DNA of 64,000 nt, taken from Pseudomonas sp. RIT-PI-S. GTDB taxonomy: Bacteria; Pseudomonadota; Gammaproteobacteria; Pseudomonadales; Pseudomonadaceae. Position numbers and translations under genes: made by a program. Below the pieces are notes generated by a model. The model had not been told where the DNA came from and ran no database searches. It was given only the letters and a program-made list of their open reading frames with translations. The DNA lies in NCBI RefSeq assembly GCF_025642975.1, contig NZ_JANZKJ010000002.1, forward strand, positions 372,001-436,000, written 5' to 3'. Shown piece by piece: positions 20,668 to 30,417 of the stretch. How positions within the stretch are numbered: position 1 is the stretch's first letter; each line of letters starts with the position of its first letter.

Positions 20668-22659
20668 TCAGCGCACCAGATGCAGGAACTGCATGTGCCG
20701 TTCGTACTGGTCGAGGATGTCGGTGATGATCTGGTCCTTGTGGTATCCGACCAGGTCGTAATCCTGGCTGCCCTCGGCCAGGTGCACCTCGGCGCGGTAA
20801 TAACGGCGGTTCTTCAGCTCACGGTTACCCATGCCGCCGCGGGCGAACGAGGGGGTGAAATAGCCTCGCATGCGCACTTGGTACACAAACGGCCGCTCCT
20901 CGCCATGGGTGACGATCAAGCTCTCCGCGCCATGGCCGGTGTCCTCTTCAACCCGTGCGTTCAGGCCCTTGCCGACGAACTCCGCGCACACGTCCTGCAT
21001 GGCGGGCCGCACCGACCCTTCCATGAAGCGGTACACCTCGTCCCGGGAGGGGAAGTGCACGGCCTGGCTCAAACGCTGGCGCCAACCGCCACGGCCTTTG
21101 CCGCGGCCCGCCAGGGTGGTAGGCGCCAGCGAATAAAGCTGGGCAATGCGCCGCTGCGATTCCATGTAGAACGCCTTGTGCAGGCCCCACATCATCAACA
21201 ACAGGATCAGTGAAAACGGCAGCGAGGTGAGCACCACCGCGGACTTGAGCGAATCGATGCTGCCGGCGAACAACAACCCGCCAGTGACCAGCGCGGTGGC
21301 GCTGCCCCAGAACACCCGCAGCCACTTGGGGCCGTCCTCGTCCGGGCCGCCGCCCTTGGCCGAAAGGGTAGAAAGTACCACGGTGCCGGAGTCCGCCGAG
21401 GTGACGAAGAACACGAAGCTGACGAACACCGTGACGCCGATCACCGTGCGGCTCCAAGGGTACTGTTGCAGCATCAGGTAGAGGGTTTGCGATGGGTCGG
21501 CCACCGCCGACGCCGCCAGGTTCAATACCCCATGCAATTGAATGTCCAGCGCGCTGTTAGCGAAGATGGACATCCACGCCAGGGTGAAGCCGAGCGGGAT
21601 GAAGAGCACGCCGAAAACGAATTCGCGGATGGTGCGCCCACGGGAAATACGCGCGATGAACAGCCCCACGAACGGCGCCCAGGCGATCCACCAGGCCCAG
21701 TAGAAGACCGTCCAGTCCCCCAGCCAGGTGCCCGCGCTGCCATAGGCGTAGAGGTCGAAACTCTTGGCGGGCAATACCGAGAGGTAGTCCCCGATGTTCT
21801 GCACCAAGGTGTTGAGCAGGTGCTGAGTAGGGCCTGCGAACAGCACGAACAGCAGCAAGCCGCAGGCCAGCAGCATGTTCAGGTCAGACATCACCCGCAC
21901 ACCCTTGTCCACGCCAGACACCGCCACCAGGATCGCAGCCCCCATCATCAGGGCGATCAACCCCAGCTGAATCCATTGGTTGTGCGGCACGCCGAACAGC
22001 TGGTCCAGCCCAGCGTTGAGGTGCAGCACGCCGAAGCCCATGTCCGCGCCAAGGCCGAACACCGTGGCAATGATGCCGAAGCCGTCCACCGCATAGCCGA
22101 TCGGCCCATTGATGCGTTTGCCGATCAACGGGTACAGCGCGGAGCGCAACGCCAAGGGCAGGTTATGGCGATAGGCGAAGTAGCCCAGCGCCATGCCAAC
22201 GAATGCAAATACGCCCCAGCCGTGCAGCCCCCAGTGCAGGAACAGCAGCTGCATGGCCTGGCGCCCGGCCGCGGCGCTGCCGCCTTCGCCCTGGGGTGGT
22301 TGAGCGAAGTGGGTCAGCGGTTCAGACACACAGAAAAAGAACAGGGTGATGCTGATGCCTGCGGCGAAGAGCATCCCTGCCCATGACAGGTAGCTGAATT
22401 CCGGCTCGTCGTGGTCGGCGCCCAACTTGATCCGGCCGTAGCCAGACAGCGCTGTGGCTACCACGAACACTAGGTAGAGCGTCATCGCCAGCAGGTAGTA
22501 CCAACCTACCGTATTGGCCGCCCAGCTCTGAGCGGACAGCAGCCAGGCACCGGCTTGGGAGGGAAACGCCAGTACTACGGCGGCGAAGAGAAGGATGGCG
22601 CCAGCGGCAAAGGCAAACACTGGCGGGTTCATACGAACAGGTGCGGGAAGACTGCTCAC
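20668..22659 (-). CDS. betT: BCCT-family choline/betaine transporter (BetT-like)
   Basis: A 663-residue inner-membrane transporter with about twelve transmembrane helices. The BCCT hallmarks HWGLHGWGVFAFVGMALGYFAYR and YAWWIAWAPFVGLFIARISRGRTIREFV are both present. A long hydrophilic C-terminal domain (about 150 residues) is as expected for BetT-type osmosensing carriers. Choline is the likely substrate but betaine or carnitine are possible. The GTG at 22659 is taken, with GGAGG 12 nt upstream; ATG at 22632 is the alternative. A BetI-like operator lies about 50 bp upstream. Confidence 0.85.
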   Translation of the reverse strand: MSSLPAPVRMNPPVFAFAAGAILLFAAVVLAFPSQAGAWLLSAQSWAANTVGWYYLLAMTLYLVFVVATALSGYGRIKLGADHDEPEFSYLSWAGMLFAAGISITLFFFCVSEPLTHFAQPPQGEGGSAAAGRQAMQLLFLHWGLHGWGVFAFVGMALGYFAYRHNLPLALRSALYPLIGKRINGPIGYAVDGFGIIATVFGLGADMGFGVLHLNAGLDQLFGVPHNQWIQLGLIALMMGAAILVAVSGVDKGVRVMSDLNMLLACGLLLFVLFAGPTQHLLNTLVQNIGDYLSVLPAKSFDLYAYGSAGTWLGDWTVFYWAWWIAWAPFVGLFIARISRGRTIREFVFGVLFIPLGFTLAWMSIFANSALDIQLHGVLNLAASAVADPSQTLYLMLQQYPWSRTVIGVTVFVSFVFFVTSADSGTVVLSTLSAKGGGPDEDGPKWLRVFWGSATALVTGGLLFAGSIDSLKSAVVLTSLPFSLILLLMMWGLHKAFYMESQRRIAQLYSLAPTTLAGRGKGRGGWRQRLSQAVHFPSRDEVYRFMEGSVRPAMQDVCAEFVGKGLNARVEEDTGHGAESLIVTHGEERPFVYQVRMRGYFTPSFARGGMGNRELKNRRYYRAEVHLAEGSQDYDLVGYHKDQIITDILDQYERHMQFLHLVR

Positions 22660-22706
22660 AGGCGGGTCGGGCCTCCGGATGAACGCAGTGTGCGAACATG
22701 TTTATG

Positions 22707-22722
22707 TTGAACGAGCGTTCAA
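22707..22722 (-). promoter_or_regulatory. Palindromic operator before betT, BetI-like
   Basis: TTGAACGAGCGTTCAA has perfect 7-bp arms around AG and lies 48 bp upstream of the betT start. It resembles the operators bound by the TetR-family choline sensor BetI. No betI gene is in the window, so the regulator would act in trans. Confidence 0.5.
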
Positions 22723-22832
22723 TTTAAGCATGATTATCCATTCAGACCAAACCGGTAGTCCCCTGCCCCTCCGGGAGGGGCCAAGTTTGCTCGCGGCCCG
22801 ACGCCACCGGAAAGGCACCTCGCTACTCGCGC

Positions 22833-23780
22833 CTAGCGGGTGCTGCCTTCATCCTGTTGCAAGTTCGCCTGCGTCAGGTTGCTGCCTGGCGGCACGCTAC
22901 GGGTCAGCCACACGTTGCCGCCGATGGTCGAGCCCTTACCGATGGTGATGCGCCCCAGAATGGTCGCGCCGGCATAGATGACCACGTCGTCCTCGACGAT
23001 AGGGTGACGCGGCAGGCCCTTCTGCAAGGCGCCGTCCTCTGCCGCGGGGAAACGCTTAGCGCCGAGGGTCACCGCCTGGTAGATCCGCACACGTTCGCCA
23101 ATGATGGCGGTTTCACCAATCACCACGCCGGTGCCGTGGTCGATGAAGAAGCTTGGCCCGATCTGTGCGCCTGGGTGGATATCGATACCGGTGCTGGAGT
23201 GCGCCAGCTCCGAGGCGATGCGCGCGAGCAAGGGCAAGCCGGCCTGGTACAGGTGATGGGCCAGCCGGTGGTGGATGATCGCGGTCACCCCTGGGTAGCA
23301 CAACAGCACCTCGTCCACGCTGCGCGCGGCCGGGTCGCCTTGATAAGCCGCCAGTACGTCGGTGTCCAGCAACCGGCGAATGCCCGGCAACGCGGCGGCG
23401 AACGCTTGGGTCAGGCGCAGCGCGGTGGCGTCCAGTTGGTCGGCATTGCAAGGGCCGTGGCGGCCGGCATAGCGAAGCTCCAGGCGCGCCTGCGCCAGCA
23501 AGCCATTGAGGGCGGCATCGAGGGTATGGCCCACGTAGAAGTCTTCGCTTTCTTCGCGCAGGTCTACCGGCCCCAGGCGCATCGGAAACAGCGCTCCACA
23601 CAGTTGCTCCAGAAGGTCCGCCATCGCCTCGCGGGAGGGTAATTCGCGGCCGCCGTTGGAACCGCAACTGCGGCCGTTCTGCCGGCGCCACTGCTCACGC
23701 GCGGCACGCAGCTCACCGACAATGTTGTTTAATTGCCAATGGCCACCGTCCCGGCCTGCCCCTTGCCCATTCTCGCTCAC
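22833..23780 (-). CDS. epsC: Serine O-acetyltransferase EpsC (CysE-like)
   Basis: A 315-residue serine acetyltransferase making O-acetylserine, the carbon acceptor for cysteine synthesis. The helical N-terminal domain (to about residue 190) is followed by a left-handed beta-helix. The catalytic stretch is STGIDIHPGAQIGPSFFIDHGTGVVIGETAIIGERVRIYQAVTLGA, with the active-site Asp and His. It ends with the hexapeptide repeats TILGRITIGKGSTIGGNVWLT. The size and long N-terminal domain fit the EpsC subgroup more than CysE. It is divergent from dcyD and belongs with the sulfur amino-acid genes. Confidence 0.88.
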   Translation of the reverse strand: MSENGQGAGRDGGHWQLNNIVGELRAAREQWRRQNGRSCGSNGGRELPSREAMADLLEQLCGALFPMRLGPVDLREESEDFYVGHTLDAALNGLLAQARLELRYAGRHGPCNADQLDATALRLTQAFAAALPGIRRLLDTDVLAAYQGDPAARSVDEVLLCYPGVTAIIHHRLAHHLYQAGLPLLARIASELAHSSTGIDIHPGAQIGPSFFIDHGTGVVIGETAIIGERVRIYQAVTLGAKRFPAAEDGALQKGLPRHPIVEDDVVIYAGATILGRITIGKGSTIGGNVWLTRSVPPGSNLTQANLQQDEGSTR

Positions 23781-23988
23781 GGTACCTTCTCCTGCATTGA
23801 CGACGCGCGCACGGCGCCGCTCCGGCGCCCACTGTACGGGAAATTCCGTGGCTTAAAAAATAACCCTTTTTGCGTGCGAGTTCGCCAAGTGGCATAAGCG
23901 AACCGTTGCTCACAACGCGGTTCAGAACGTATTGCCTGGCCGTGGTGCCATGCCTATAGTCGCGGTTCGGCCACCTATCGGAAAATTC

Positions 23989-24987
23989 ATGATCACCGAG
24001 CAGCTCTCCCGTTTCGCCCGCCTGGACCTGATGCCGACCGCGACTCCGCTGGAAAAGCTCGAACGGCTCTCGGCCTGGGTTGAGCGTGACATCTACATCA
24101 AGCGCGACGACCTCACCCCATTGGCGCTAGGTGGCAACAAGCTGCGCAAGCTCGAATACCTGGCCGCCGATGCCCTGGCTCAAGGCGCCGATACATTGGT
24201 AACCGCTGGCGCGATCCAGAGCAACCACGTGCGCCAGACTGCCGCGCTGGCTGCGCGCCTAGGCCTGGCCTGCTTCGCTCTGCTGGAAAACCCCACCGGC
24301 ACGGATAACCCCGATTACTTAGGTAACGGTAACCGCCTGCTGCTGGACCTGTTCGAGGCGCGGGTCGAGCTGGTCGAAAACCTGGACAACGCCCAAGAAA
24401 AGCTTGAGGCCCTGGCGGCGCGGCTGCGCACCGCAGGCAAGCAGCCGTACATCGTGCCCATCGGCGGCTCCAGCCCCGTAGGCGCGCTGGGTTACGTGCG
24501 CGCCGGGCTGGAACTAGCGCAGCAGATCGAGGCCAGCGGCGTAGCGTTTTCCGCCGTGGTGCTGGCCAGCGGCAGCGCCGGCACCCACGCCGGCCTTGCC
24601 CTGGCACTGAGCGAACGCCTGCCGCAGCTGCCTGTCATTGGGGTGACCGTCTCCCGCGACGAAGATCAGCAACGGCCGAAGGTGCAACACTTGGCTGAAG
24701 CCACCGCGGCGCTGCTTGAAGTACCGCTGCCCGCCGCGTTCAAGGTTCGCCTGTGGGACGAATACTACGCGCCACGCTACGGCGAGCCGAACGCCGGCGG
24801 CCTTGCCGCGATCAAACTGCTCGCCGCCCAGGAAGGCATCCTGCTGGACCCGGTCTACACCGGCAAAGCCATGGCCGGGCTGCTCGACGGCGTTGGCCGG
24901 CAGCGGTTCGAGGACGGCCCGATTCTGTTTTTGCATACCGGAGGCGCGCCCGCGCTCTTCGCCTACACCGATGCCTGGTCAGCCTGA
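23989..24987 (+). CDS. dcyD: D-cysteine desulfhydrase DcyD
   Basis: A 332-residue PLP enzyme of the ACC-deaminase group that breaks D-cysteine into pyruvate, ammonia and sulfide. The cofactor Lys51 lies in [16 protein letters not shown]. Substrate and cofactor loops [16 protein letters not shown] and [16 protein letters not shown] are as in E. coli DcyD (328 residues). The start at 23989 is taken because the preceding in-frame sequence has no family match. It heads a likely operon with tcyJ (26 bp on), tcyL and tcyN. Confidence 0.9.
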   Translation: MITEQLSRFARLDLMPTATPLEKLERLSAWVERDIYIKRDDLTPLALGGNKLRKLEYLAADALAQGADTLVTAGAIQSNHVRQTAALAARLGLACFALLENPTGTDNPDYLGNGNRLLLDLFEARVELVENLDNAQEKLEALAARLRTAGKQPYIVPIGGSSPVGALGYVRAGLELAQQIEASGVAFSAVVLASGSAGTHAGLALALSERLPQLPVIGVTVSRDEDQQRPKVQHLAEATAALLEVPLPAAFKVRLWDEYYAPRYGEPNAGGLAAIKLLAAQEGILLDPVYTGKAMAGLLDGVGRQRFEDGPILFLHTGGAPALFAYTDAWSA

Positions 24988-25013
24988 CCTTCCCCTACAA
25001 AAAGGATATTTCC

Positions 25014-25805
25014 ATGCGTTTGAGCGCTTTGCGTCGCCACCTTGCCTTCACCACCCTTGCCCTGGCCACCGCCTTTGGTGCCCAGGCCCAGGCCAGCGGC
25101 CAACTTCAGCAAATCAAGGACAACGGCGCGATCAAGGTGGGCCTTGAAGGCACCTACCCGCCGTTCAGCTATGTCGATGAACAAGGCAAGCTGACCGGCT
25201 TCGAGGTGGAGCTGTCGCAAGCGCTGGCCAAGGAGCTAGGCGTCAAGGCAGACATCCAGCCAACCAAATGGGACGGTATCCTGGCGGCGCTGGAGTCCAA
25301 GCGGCTGGATGTGGTGATCAACCAAGTGACCATCTCCGAAGAGCGCAAGAAGAAATACGATTTCTCCGTGCCCTACACCGTGTCGGGTATTCAAGCGCTG
25401 ACCCGCAAGGCCGATGCGGCATCCATCACCAAGGCCGACGACCTTGCCGGCAAAAAAGTTGGCGTGGGCCTGGGCACCAACTACGAGCAATGGCTCAAGG
25501 AAAACCAGCCCAAGGCGGACGTACGCACCTATGAAGACGACCCGACCAAATTCCAGGACCTGATGAATAAGCGCATCGACGCCATTCTCGTAGACCGCCT
25601 GGCCGCGCTGGATACCGTGAAAAAAACCGGTGACAAGTTGGCTGTCGCTGGCCCGGCCTTCTCTCGCCAGGAAGCGGGCATCGCGGTGCGCAAAGGTGAA
25701 CCGGAGCTGCTCAAGGCCATTGACGACGCCCTGGCCAAGCTGCGTAAGGATGGCACCCTAGCCCAGCTGTCGCAGAAGTGGTTCGGCGCTGACGTGACCC
25801 AATGA
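25014..25805 (+). CDS. tcyJ: Cystine-binding periplasmic protein TcyJ (FliY)
   Basis: A 263-residue amino-acid-binding protein. After a signal peptide ending AFGAQAQA come ASGQLQQIKDNGAIKVGLEGTYPPFSYVDEQGKLTGFEV and EERKKKYDFSVPYT, standard for the cystine binder. It delivers L-cystine (and related compounds) to TcyLN. ATG at 25014 has AAGGA 7 nt upstream. Its stop overlaps the tcyL start (ATGA). Confidence 0.9.
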   Translation: MRLSALRRHLAFTTLALATAFGAQAQASGQLQQIKDNGAIKVGLEGTYPPFSYVDEQGKLTGFEVELSQALAKELGVKADIQPTKWDGILAALESKRLDVVINQVTISEERKKKYDFSVPYTVSGIQALTRKADAASITKADDLAGKKVGVGLGTNYEQWLKENQPKADVRTYEDDPTKFQDLMNKRIDAILVDRLAALDTVKKTGDKLAVAGPAFSRQEAGIAVRKGEPELLKAIDDALAKLRKDGTLAQLSQKWFGADVTQ

Positions 25806-26470
25806 ATCAAGACAGCCTGCGCGTCGCCCTGGAGTCGTTGCCGTTCCTGCTCCAGGGCGCTTGGTTCACTGTAATTCTCAGCTTGGGCGGGATGTTCTTC
25901 GGGCTAGTGCTGGGGTTTGTGCTGGCGCTGATGCGCCTATCGCGCCTGGCGTTGGTGCGCGGCGTGGCCCGGGTGTACGTGTCGTTCTTTCGAGGCACGC
26001 CGCTGCTGGTGCAGCTGTTCCTCATCTATTACGGCCTGCCGTCCATAGGGCTCGAGCTGAGCCCCTTGGCTGCGGCGCTGATCGGCTTTTCGCTGAACAT
26101 GGCGGCCTATGCGTGCGAAATCCTGCGAGCGGCGATCAGCTCCATCGATCGCGGGCAGTGGGAAGCCGCCGCCAGCATCGGCATGACCCGGGCACAAACC
26201 CTGCGGCGTACCATCCTGCCGCAGGCGGCGCGCACGGCGTTGCCGCCGTTGGGCAACAGCTTCATCTCACTGGTGAAGGACACCGCCTTGGCCGCGACCA
26301 TCCAGGTGCCGGAGCTGTTCCGCCAAGCGCAGCTGGTCACCGCACGGACCTTCGAAATCTTTGCCATGTACCTGACGGCAGCACTGATCTATTGGGTGCT
26401 GGCAACCATCCTTGCCCACTTCCAGCATCGCCTGGAACGCCGGGCTAACCGCCACGACCTGGAGCGCTGA
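25802..26470 (+). CDS. tcyL: Cystine ABC transporter permease TcyL
   Basis: A 222-residue polar-amino-acid permease of the HisM/GltK type. It has RVYVSFFRGTPLLVQLFLIYYGLP near the N-terminus and the coupling loop WEAASIGMTRAQTLRRTILPQAARTALPPLGNSFISLVKDTALA. It forms the membrane channel for cystine. It overlaps tcyJ by four bases and lies 3 bp from tcyN. Confidence 0.9.
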   Translation: MNQDSLRVALESLPFLLQGAWFTVILSLGGMFFGLVLGFVLALMRLSRLALVRGVARVYVSFFRGTPLLVQLFLIYYGLPSIGLELSPLAAALIGFSLNMAAYACEILRAAISSIDRGQWEAAASIGMTRAQTLRRTILPQAARTALPPLGNSFISLVKDTALAATIQVPELFRQAQLVTARTFEIFAMYLTAALIYWVLATILAHFQHRLERRANRHDLER

Positions 26471-26473
26471 GCA

Positions 26474-27217
26474 ATGATTGTGGTGGAGCACCTCACCAAG
26501 CGATTCAACGACACCACCGTGCTGGACAGCATCGACCTCACCGTTACCGAAGGCGAGGTCGTTGCCATCATTGGGCCGAGCGGCTCGGGCAAAACGACCT
26601 TCCTGCGCTGCCTCAACCTGCTGGAAACCCCCACGTCCGGGCAGATCCACATGGGCGAGGTCAAGATCGATGCCGACCAACCCATCGCCCGGCAGCAGGC
26701 AGACGTGCGGCGCTTGCGCCAGCAAGTGGGCTTCGTGTTCCAAAACTTCAACCTCTTCCCCCACCGCACCGCCCTGGAAAACGTTATCGAGGGGCCTGTG
26801 GTGGTAAAGAAGATGCCCTTGGCAGAGGCTCAGGCGCTTGGCCGCTCGCTATTGGCCAAGGTGGGCCTGGCGGGCAAGGAAGATGCCTACCCGCGCCGGC
26901 TCTCGGGTGGGCAACAGCAACGCGTGGCCATTGCACGAGCGCTGGCGATGGAGCCACAGGTCATCCTGTTCGACGAGCCGACGTCCGCGTTGGACCCTGA
27001 ACTCGTTGGCGAGGTGCTGGCGACCATCCGCGGCCTGGCGGAAGAAAAACGCACCATGATCATCGTGACTCACGAAATGGGCTTCGCCAGGGATGTGGCC
27101 AACCGGGTGATCTTCTTCGACAAGGGCCGCATCGTTGAACAGGGCGAACCCAAGGCACTGTTCGCCTCGCCGCAGCATGAGCGCACACGGCAGTTTCTGG
27201 GGAAGTTCCTGGGCTAG
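26474..27217 (+). CDS. tcyN: Cystine ABC transporter ATPase TcyN
   Basis: A 247-residue ATPase with Walker [28 protein letters not shown] at the Q-loop, signature LSGGQQQRVAIARAL, Walker B ILFDEPTSALDPE and switch VTHEMGFA. It energises TcyJL. It is the last gene of the dcyD-tcyJLN operon; a block of tandem repeats starts 81 bp after its stop. Confidence 0.9.
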   Translation: MIVVEHLTKRFNDTTVLDSIDLTVTEGEVVAIIGPSGSGKTTFLRCLNLLETPTSGQIHMGEVKIDADQPIARQQADVRRLRQQVGFVFQNFNLFPHRTALENVIEGPVVVKKMPLAEAQALGRSLLAKVGLAGKEDAYPRRLSGGQQQRVAIARALAMEPQVILFDEPTSALDPELVGEVLATIRGLAEEKRTMIIVTHEMGFARDVANRVIFFDKGRIVEQGEPKALFASPQHERTRQFLGKFLG

Positions 27218-27753
27218 CACGCCCCGCCGCTACAGGTGGGCAAGCCCCCATCGCGGGCAAGCCCAGCTCCTTGCCCTGGGAGCGGCGCCTGCCGCTCCGT
27301 AGCAGCACGGCTTGCCGGCGACCCGCCGTTACACGGTGGCAAGCCCATCTCGGAAAGCCCAGCTGCTACCACTGGAAGCAGCCCCTGGCCCCGTAGCAGC
27401 ACAGCTTGGCGGCAACCCGCCGTTACCCGGTGGCAAGCCCATCTCGGAAAAGCCCAGCTGCTACCACTGGAAGCAGCCCCTGGCCCCGTAGCAGCACAGC
27501 TTGGCGGCAACCCGCCGTTACCCGGTGGCAAGCCCATCTCGGAAAGCCCAGCTGCTACCACTGGAAGCAGCGCCTGGCCCCGTAGCCGCACGGCGGCCTG
27601 GCGCCAGGAATGGCAAGCCAGCCAAATCGTCTAACCAAAGCAGAAACAGTTATTTCAAAATCTATTTAAGCTCCTTTAGCTTATAACGACCGGACCACCG
27701 GACCATCACACGCCTGCCGCCTTCGAGCGGCGTTTATTTTTCGTGAGGACGGT
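27218..27753. other. Intergenic region between tcyN and metQ
   Basis: The first 80 bp hold a variant GC-rich palindrome, then comes the tandem array at 27299-27581, then about 170 bp without coding signal. The last 110 bp turn AT-rich (around 27640-27700) and likely contain the metQ promoter; metQ itself is preceded by GAGGACGG. Confidence 0.7.
27299..27581. repeat. Three tandem 94/95-bp repeats, each enclosing a REPIN-like palindrome
   Basis: Units start at 27299, 27393 and 27488, each with GTAGCAGCAC; a fourth degenerate start (GTAGCCGCAC) is at 27582. Units differ by a few substitutions and one extra A in the second. Each contains an inverted pair GTAGCAGC...GCTGCTAC spanning about 71 bp plus a 23-bp spacer (CACTGGAAGCAGCCCCTGG...). 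Related single palindromes occur at 45645-45717 and 62523-62710. Confidence 0.9.
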
Positions 27754-28563
27754 ATGGCTCGCTCTTCCCTGTTTACCCCTGTGCGCTTGCTGTTATTGAG
27801 CGCTAGCCTGCTGGCCAGCGGCGTTCATGCCGCGGACGCGCCGTTGAAAGTCGGCACCACCGCCGCTTTCGCCATTCCCCTGGAAGCCGCTGTGGCCGAA
27901 GCCGACAAGCAAGGGCTGAAGGTCGAGCTGGTGGAATACACCGACTGGATTGCCCCGAACGTTAGCCTCGCGGCCGGCGATATCGACGTGAACTACTTCC
28001 AGCACATTCCTTTCCTGGAAAACGCCAAGCAGGCGGCAGGCTTTGACCTGGTGCCCTACGCTCCCGGGATCATCAACAACGTAGGGCTGTACTCGAAGAA
28101 ATTCAAAAGCTTCAACGACCTGCCCCAAGGCGCTTCGGTGGCGATCGCCAACGACCCGATCAACAGTGGTCGCGGCCTGCAGCTGCTGGCCAAGGCGGGC
28201 TTGATCGAGCTCAAACCTGGCGTGGGCTACAAGGCGACCGAGGATGACATCGTCAGCAACCCGAAGAAGCTCAAGATCCTGCAGGTCGAAGCGGTGCAGT
28301 TGGTGCGCGCCTATGACGACGCCGACCTGGTGCAGGGCTACCCAGCGTATATCCGCCTGGCCAAGACGTTCGATCCTGAGTCGGCGCTGCTGTTCGACGG
28401 CCTGGACCATCCCGAATACGTGATTCAGTTCGTGATCCAGCCGAAGAACAAGAACGACCCACGCCTGGCCAAGTTCATCGACATCTACCAGCACTCGCCG
28501 GTGGTCAAGGCGGCCTTGGACAAGTCCTTGGGTACGCTCTACCAACCCGGCTGGAAGGGGTAA
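27754..28563 (+). CDS. metQ: Methionine-binding protein MetQ (NlpA family)
   Basis: A 269-residue NlpA-type binding protein for D/L-methionine or a sulfur analogue. The signal peptide ends near SGVHAAD, with no lipobox Cys, so it is probably a free periplasmic protein. Family motifs are YTDWIAPNVSLAAGDIDVNYFQHIPFLENA and SVAIANDPINSGRGLQLLAKAGLI. It is followed 3 bp later by metN, in an unusual Q-N-I order. A second metQ is at 35804-36589. Confidence 0.88.
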   Translation: MARSSLFTPVRLLLLSASLLASGVHAADAPLKVGTTAAFAIPLEAAVAEADKQGLKVELVEYTDWIAPNVSLAAGDIDVNYFQHIPFLENAKQAAGFDLVPYAPGIINNVGLYSKKFKSFNDLPQGASVAIANDPINSGRGLQLLAKAGLIELKPGVGYKATEDDIVSNPKKLKILQVEAVQLVRAYDDADLVQGYPAYIRLAKTFDPESALLFDGLDHPEYVIQFVIQPKNKNDPRLAKFIDIYQHSPVVKAALDKSLGTLYQPGWKG

Positions 28564-28566
28564 ACC

Positions 28567-29688
28567 ATGACCGCACCGTCGCTGCGCTTGATTACCGACG
28601 CCCCCGCACTGGCTACCTCGCTGCCACTGGCCAGCGATGCCCAACCGCCCGCGCCGCATATCCGCCTGCGCGGGATCAGCAAGGTCTACCAAGGGGCGCA
28701 GGGGCCGGTGCAGGCGCTCAGCGACATTGACCTGGACATCCACCGTGGCGAGGTCTTCGGAATCATCGGCCGCAGCGGTGCGGGCAAATCCTCGCTGATA
28801 CGGATCCTGAACCGGCTGGAGACCCCAACCCAGGGCCAGGTGCTGCTGGACCAGGTCAACCTCGGCGAAGTCAACGAAGACCGGCTGGTGGAACTGCGCC
28901 GGGGCATCGGGATGATCTTCCAACACTTCAACCTGATGTCGGCGAAAACCGTCGCGCAGAACGTGGAGCTGCCGCTGAAAGTGGCTGGTGTTTCCCGCGC
29001 CATTCGCCAGCGCAAGGTGCGTGAGTTGCTAGCCCTCGTGGGCCTTGAAGGCAAGCACAGCGCCTACCCCGCGCAGCTTTCCGGCGGCCAGAAGCAGCGC
29101 GTGGGCATCGCCCGTGCGTTAGTACATGACCCCGCGGTATTGCTCTGCGACGAAGCCACCTCCGCGCTAGACCCCGAAACCACGGCGTCGATCCTGGCGC
29201 TGCTGCGCGACATCAACCAGCGCCTACGGCTGACCATCGTGCTGATCACCCACGAAATGGCAGTGATCCGCGAGATCTGCGACCGGGTGGTGGTGCTCGA
29301 GCAAGGCCGCATCGTCGAGCAAGGGCCGGTGTGGCAGGTGTTCGGAGACCCTCGCCACGAGGTCAGCCGCACCCTGCTCGCCCCGCTGCAGCATGCTTTG
29401 CCCGCCGCCTTGCTAGCGCGCTTGCGCCCGGTGCCGGAAAGCGGTGCGGCCTTGGTGCTGGCGCTGCGCTTCAGTGGGGCCTCGGCCGAAGAACCAGACC
29501 TGTCTGGGCTGTTCCACGCCCTGGGCGGCCACGTGCGGCTGCTGCAAGGCGGCATCGAACAGATTCAAGGCCGTGCCTTGGGGCAGTTGGTGATCTCGGT
29601 CGCGCAGTCGCCGCTAGAACATTCGCAGTTGATCGAGCGTGCAGGCCGCTGGGCGCAGAACGTGGAGGTGTTGGGTTATGTGGTTTGA
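28567..29688 (+). CDS. metN: Methionine ABC transporter ATPase MetN
   Basis: A 373-residue ATPase with Walker [26 protein letters not shown], signature [15 protein letters not shown], Walker [15 protein letters not shown] and switch ITHEMAVI. The C-terminal ACT-like (NIL) regulatory domain (about residues 285-373), typical of MetN, is present and normally mediates inhibition by internal methionine. About 30 extra polar residues precede the ATPase fold. The last 11 bp overlap metI. Confidence 0.9.
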   Translation: MTAPSLRLITDAPALATSLPLASDAQPPAPHIRLRGISKVYQGAQGPVQALSDIDLDIHRGEVFGIIGRSGAGKSSLIRILNRLETPTQGQVLLDQVNLGEVNEDRLVELRRGIGMIFQHFNLMSAKTVAQNVELPLKVAGVSRAIRQRKVRELLALVGLEGKHSAYPAQLSGGQKQRVGIARALVHDPAVLLCDEATSALDPETTASILALLRDINQRLRLTIVLITHEMAVIREICDRVVVLEQGRIVEQGPVWQVFGDPRHEVSRTLLAPLQHALPAALLARLRPVPESGAALVLALRFSGASAEEPDLSGLFHALGGHVRLLQGGIEQIQGRALGQLVISVAQSPLEHSQLIERAGRWAQNVEVLGYVV

Positions 29689-30322
29689 ACGGTTGCTGCA
29701 AGGGGCGCTGGATACCCTGTTGATGGTCGGGCTGTCATCGCTGATCGCCCTGCTGGTGGGCATCCCCATGGCGGTGATCCTGGTGACCAGCGACCGCGGC
29801 GGCATCTTCGAGGCGCCGCTGGTGAACCGTCTGCTGGGCGGGTTCGTGAACCTGTTCCGGTCCATCCCCTTCCTAATCCTGATGGTCGCCTTGATCCCCT
29901 TCACCCGCTGGATCGTCGGCACTACCTATGGGGTGTGGGCCGCCGTGGTGCCGCTGACCCTGGCGGCCACACCGTTCTTTGCGCGGATCGCCGAAGTGAG
30001 CCTGCGCGAGGTCGACCATGGTTTGGTCGAGGCCGCGCAAGCCATGGGTTGCCGGCGCTGGCACATCGTTTGGCACGTGCTGCTGCCCGAAGCGCGGCCG
30101 GGCATCGTCGGCGGGTTCACCATCACCTTGGTCACCATGATCAACAGCTCGGCGATGGCCGGCGCGGTGGGCGCTGGCGGCCTGGGCGACATCGCCTACC
30201 GCTATGGCTATCAACGCTTCGATACCCAGGTGATGCTGACGGTGATCGTGCTGCTGGTTGCCCTGGTCGGGGTCATTCAGCTGGGCGGCGACAAGCTCGC
30301 GCAGCGCTTGAACAAGCGCTAG
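29678..30322 (+). CDS. metI: Methionine ABC transporter permease MetI
   Basis: A 214-residue permease with five to six hydrophobic segments and the coupling loop [39 protein letters not shown], followed by [22 protein letters not shown], a MetI hallmark. The start at 29678 ([15 protein letters not shown]) overlaps the metN end, the usual coupling. It ends the metQNI operon and is followed by a REP pair. Confidence 0.9.
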   Translation: MWFERLLQGALDTLLMVGLSSLIALLVGIPMAVILVTSDRGGIFEAPLVNRLLGGFVNLFRSIPFLILMVALIPFTRWIVGTTYGVWAAVVPLTLAATPFFARIAEVSLREVDHGLVEAAQAMGCRRWHIVWHVLLPEARPGIVGGFTITLVTMINSSAMAGAVGAGGLGDIAYRYGYQRFDTQVMLTVIVLLVALVGVIQLGGDKLAQRLNKR

Positions 30323-30333
30323 AGGCTGGACCT

Positions 30334-30416
30334 TGTTCGCAAGCTTTGCCCACTCCCACCGCGTGTTGCAGGCCACTGCGTCGAGCCCTGTGGGAGTAGG
30401 CGCCAGCCTGCGAATA
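30334..30416. repeat. REP-type inverted pair between metI and the RND gene
   Basis: GTTCGCAAGC...CACTCCCACC and TGTGGGAGTAGGC...GCCTGCGAATAG form two arms of about 26 bp around a 31-bp loop. It sits between two convergent genes and could act as a shared transcript end. Confidence 0.65.
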
Positions 30417-30417
30417 G

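Noticed and set aside
27299..27581. CRISPR-like array
   Set aside because: The units are contiguous 94/95-bp copies with no unique spacers between short repeats, and no cas genes are in the window.
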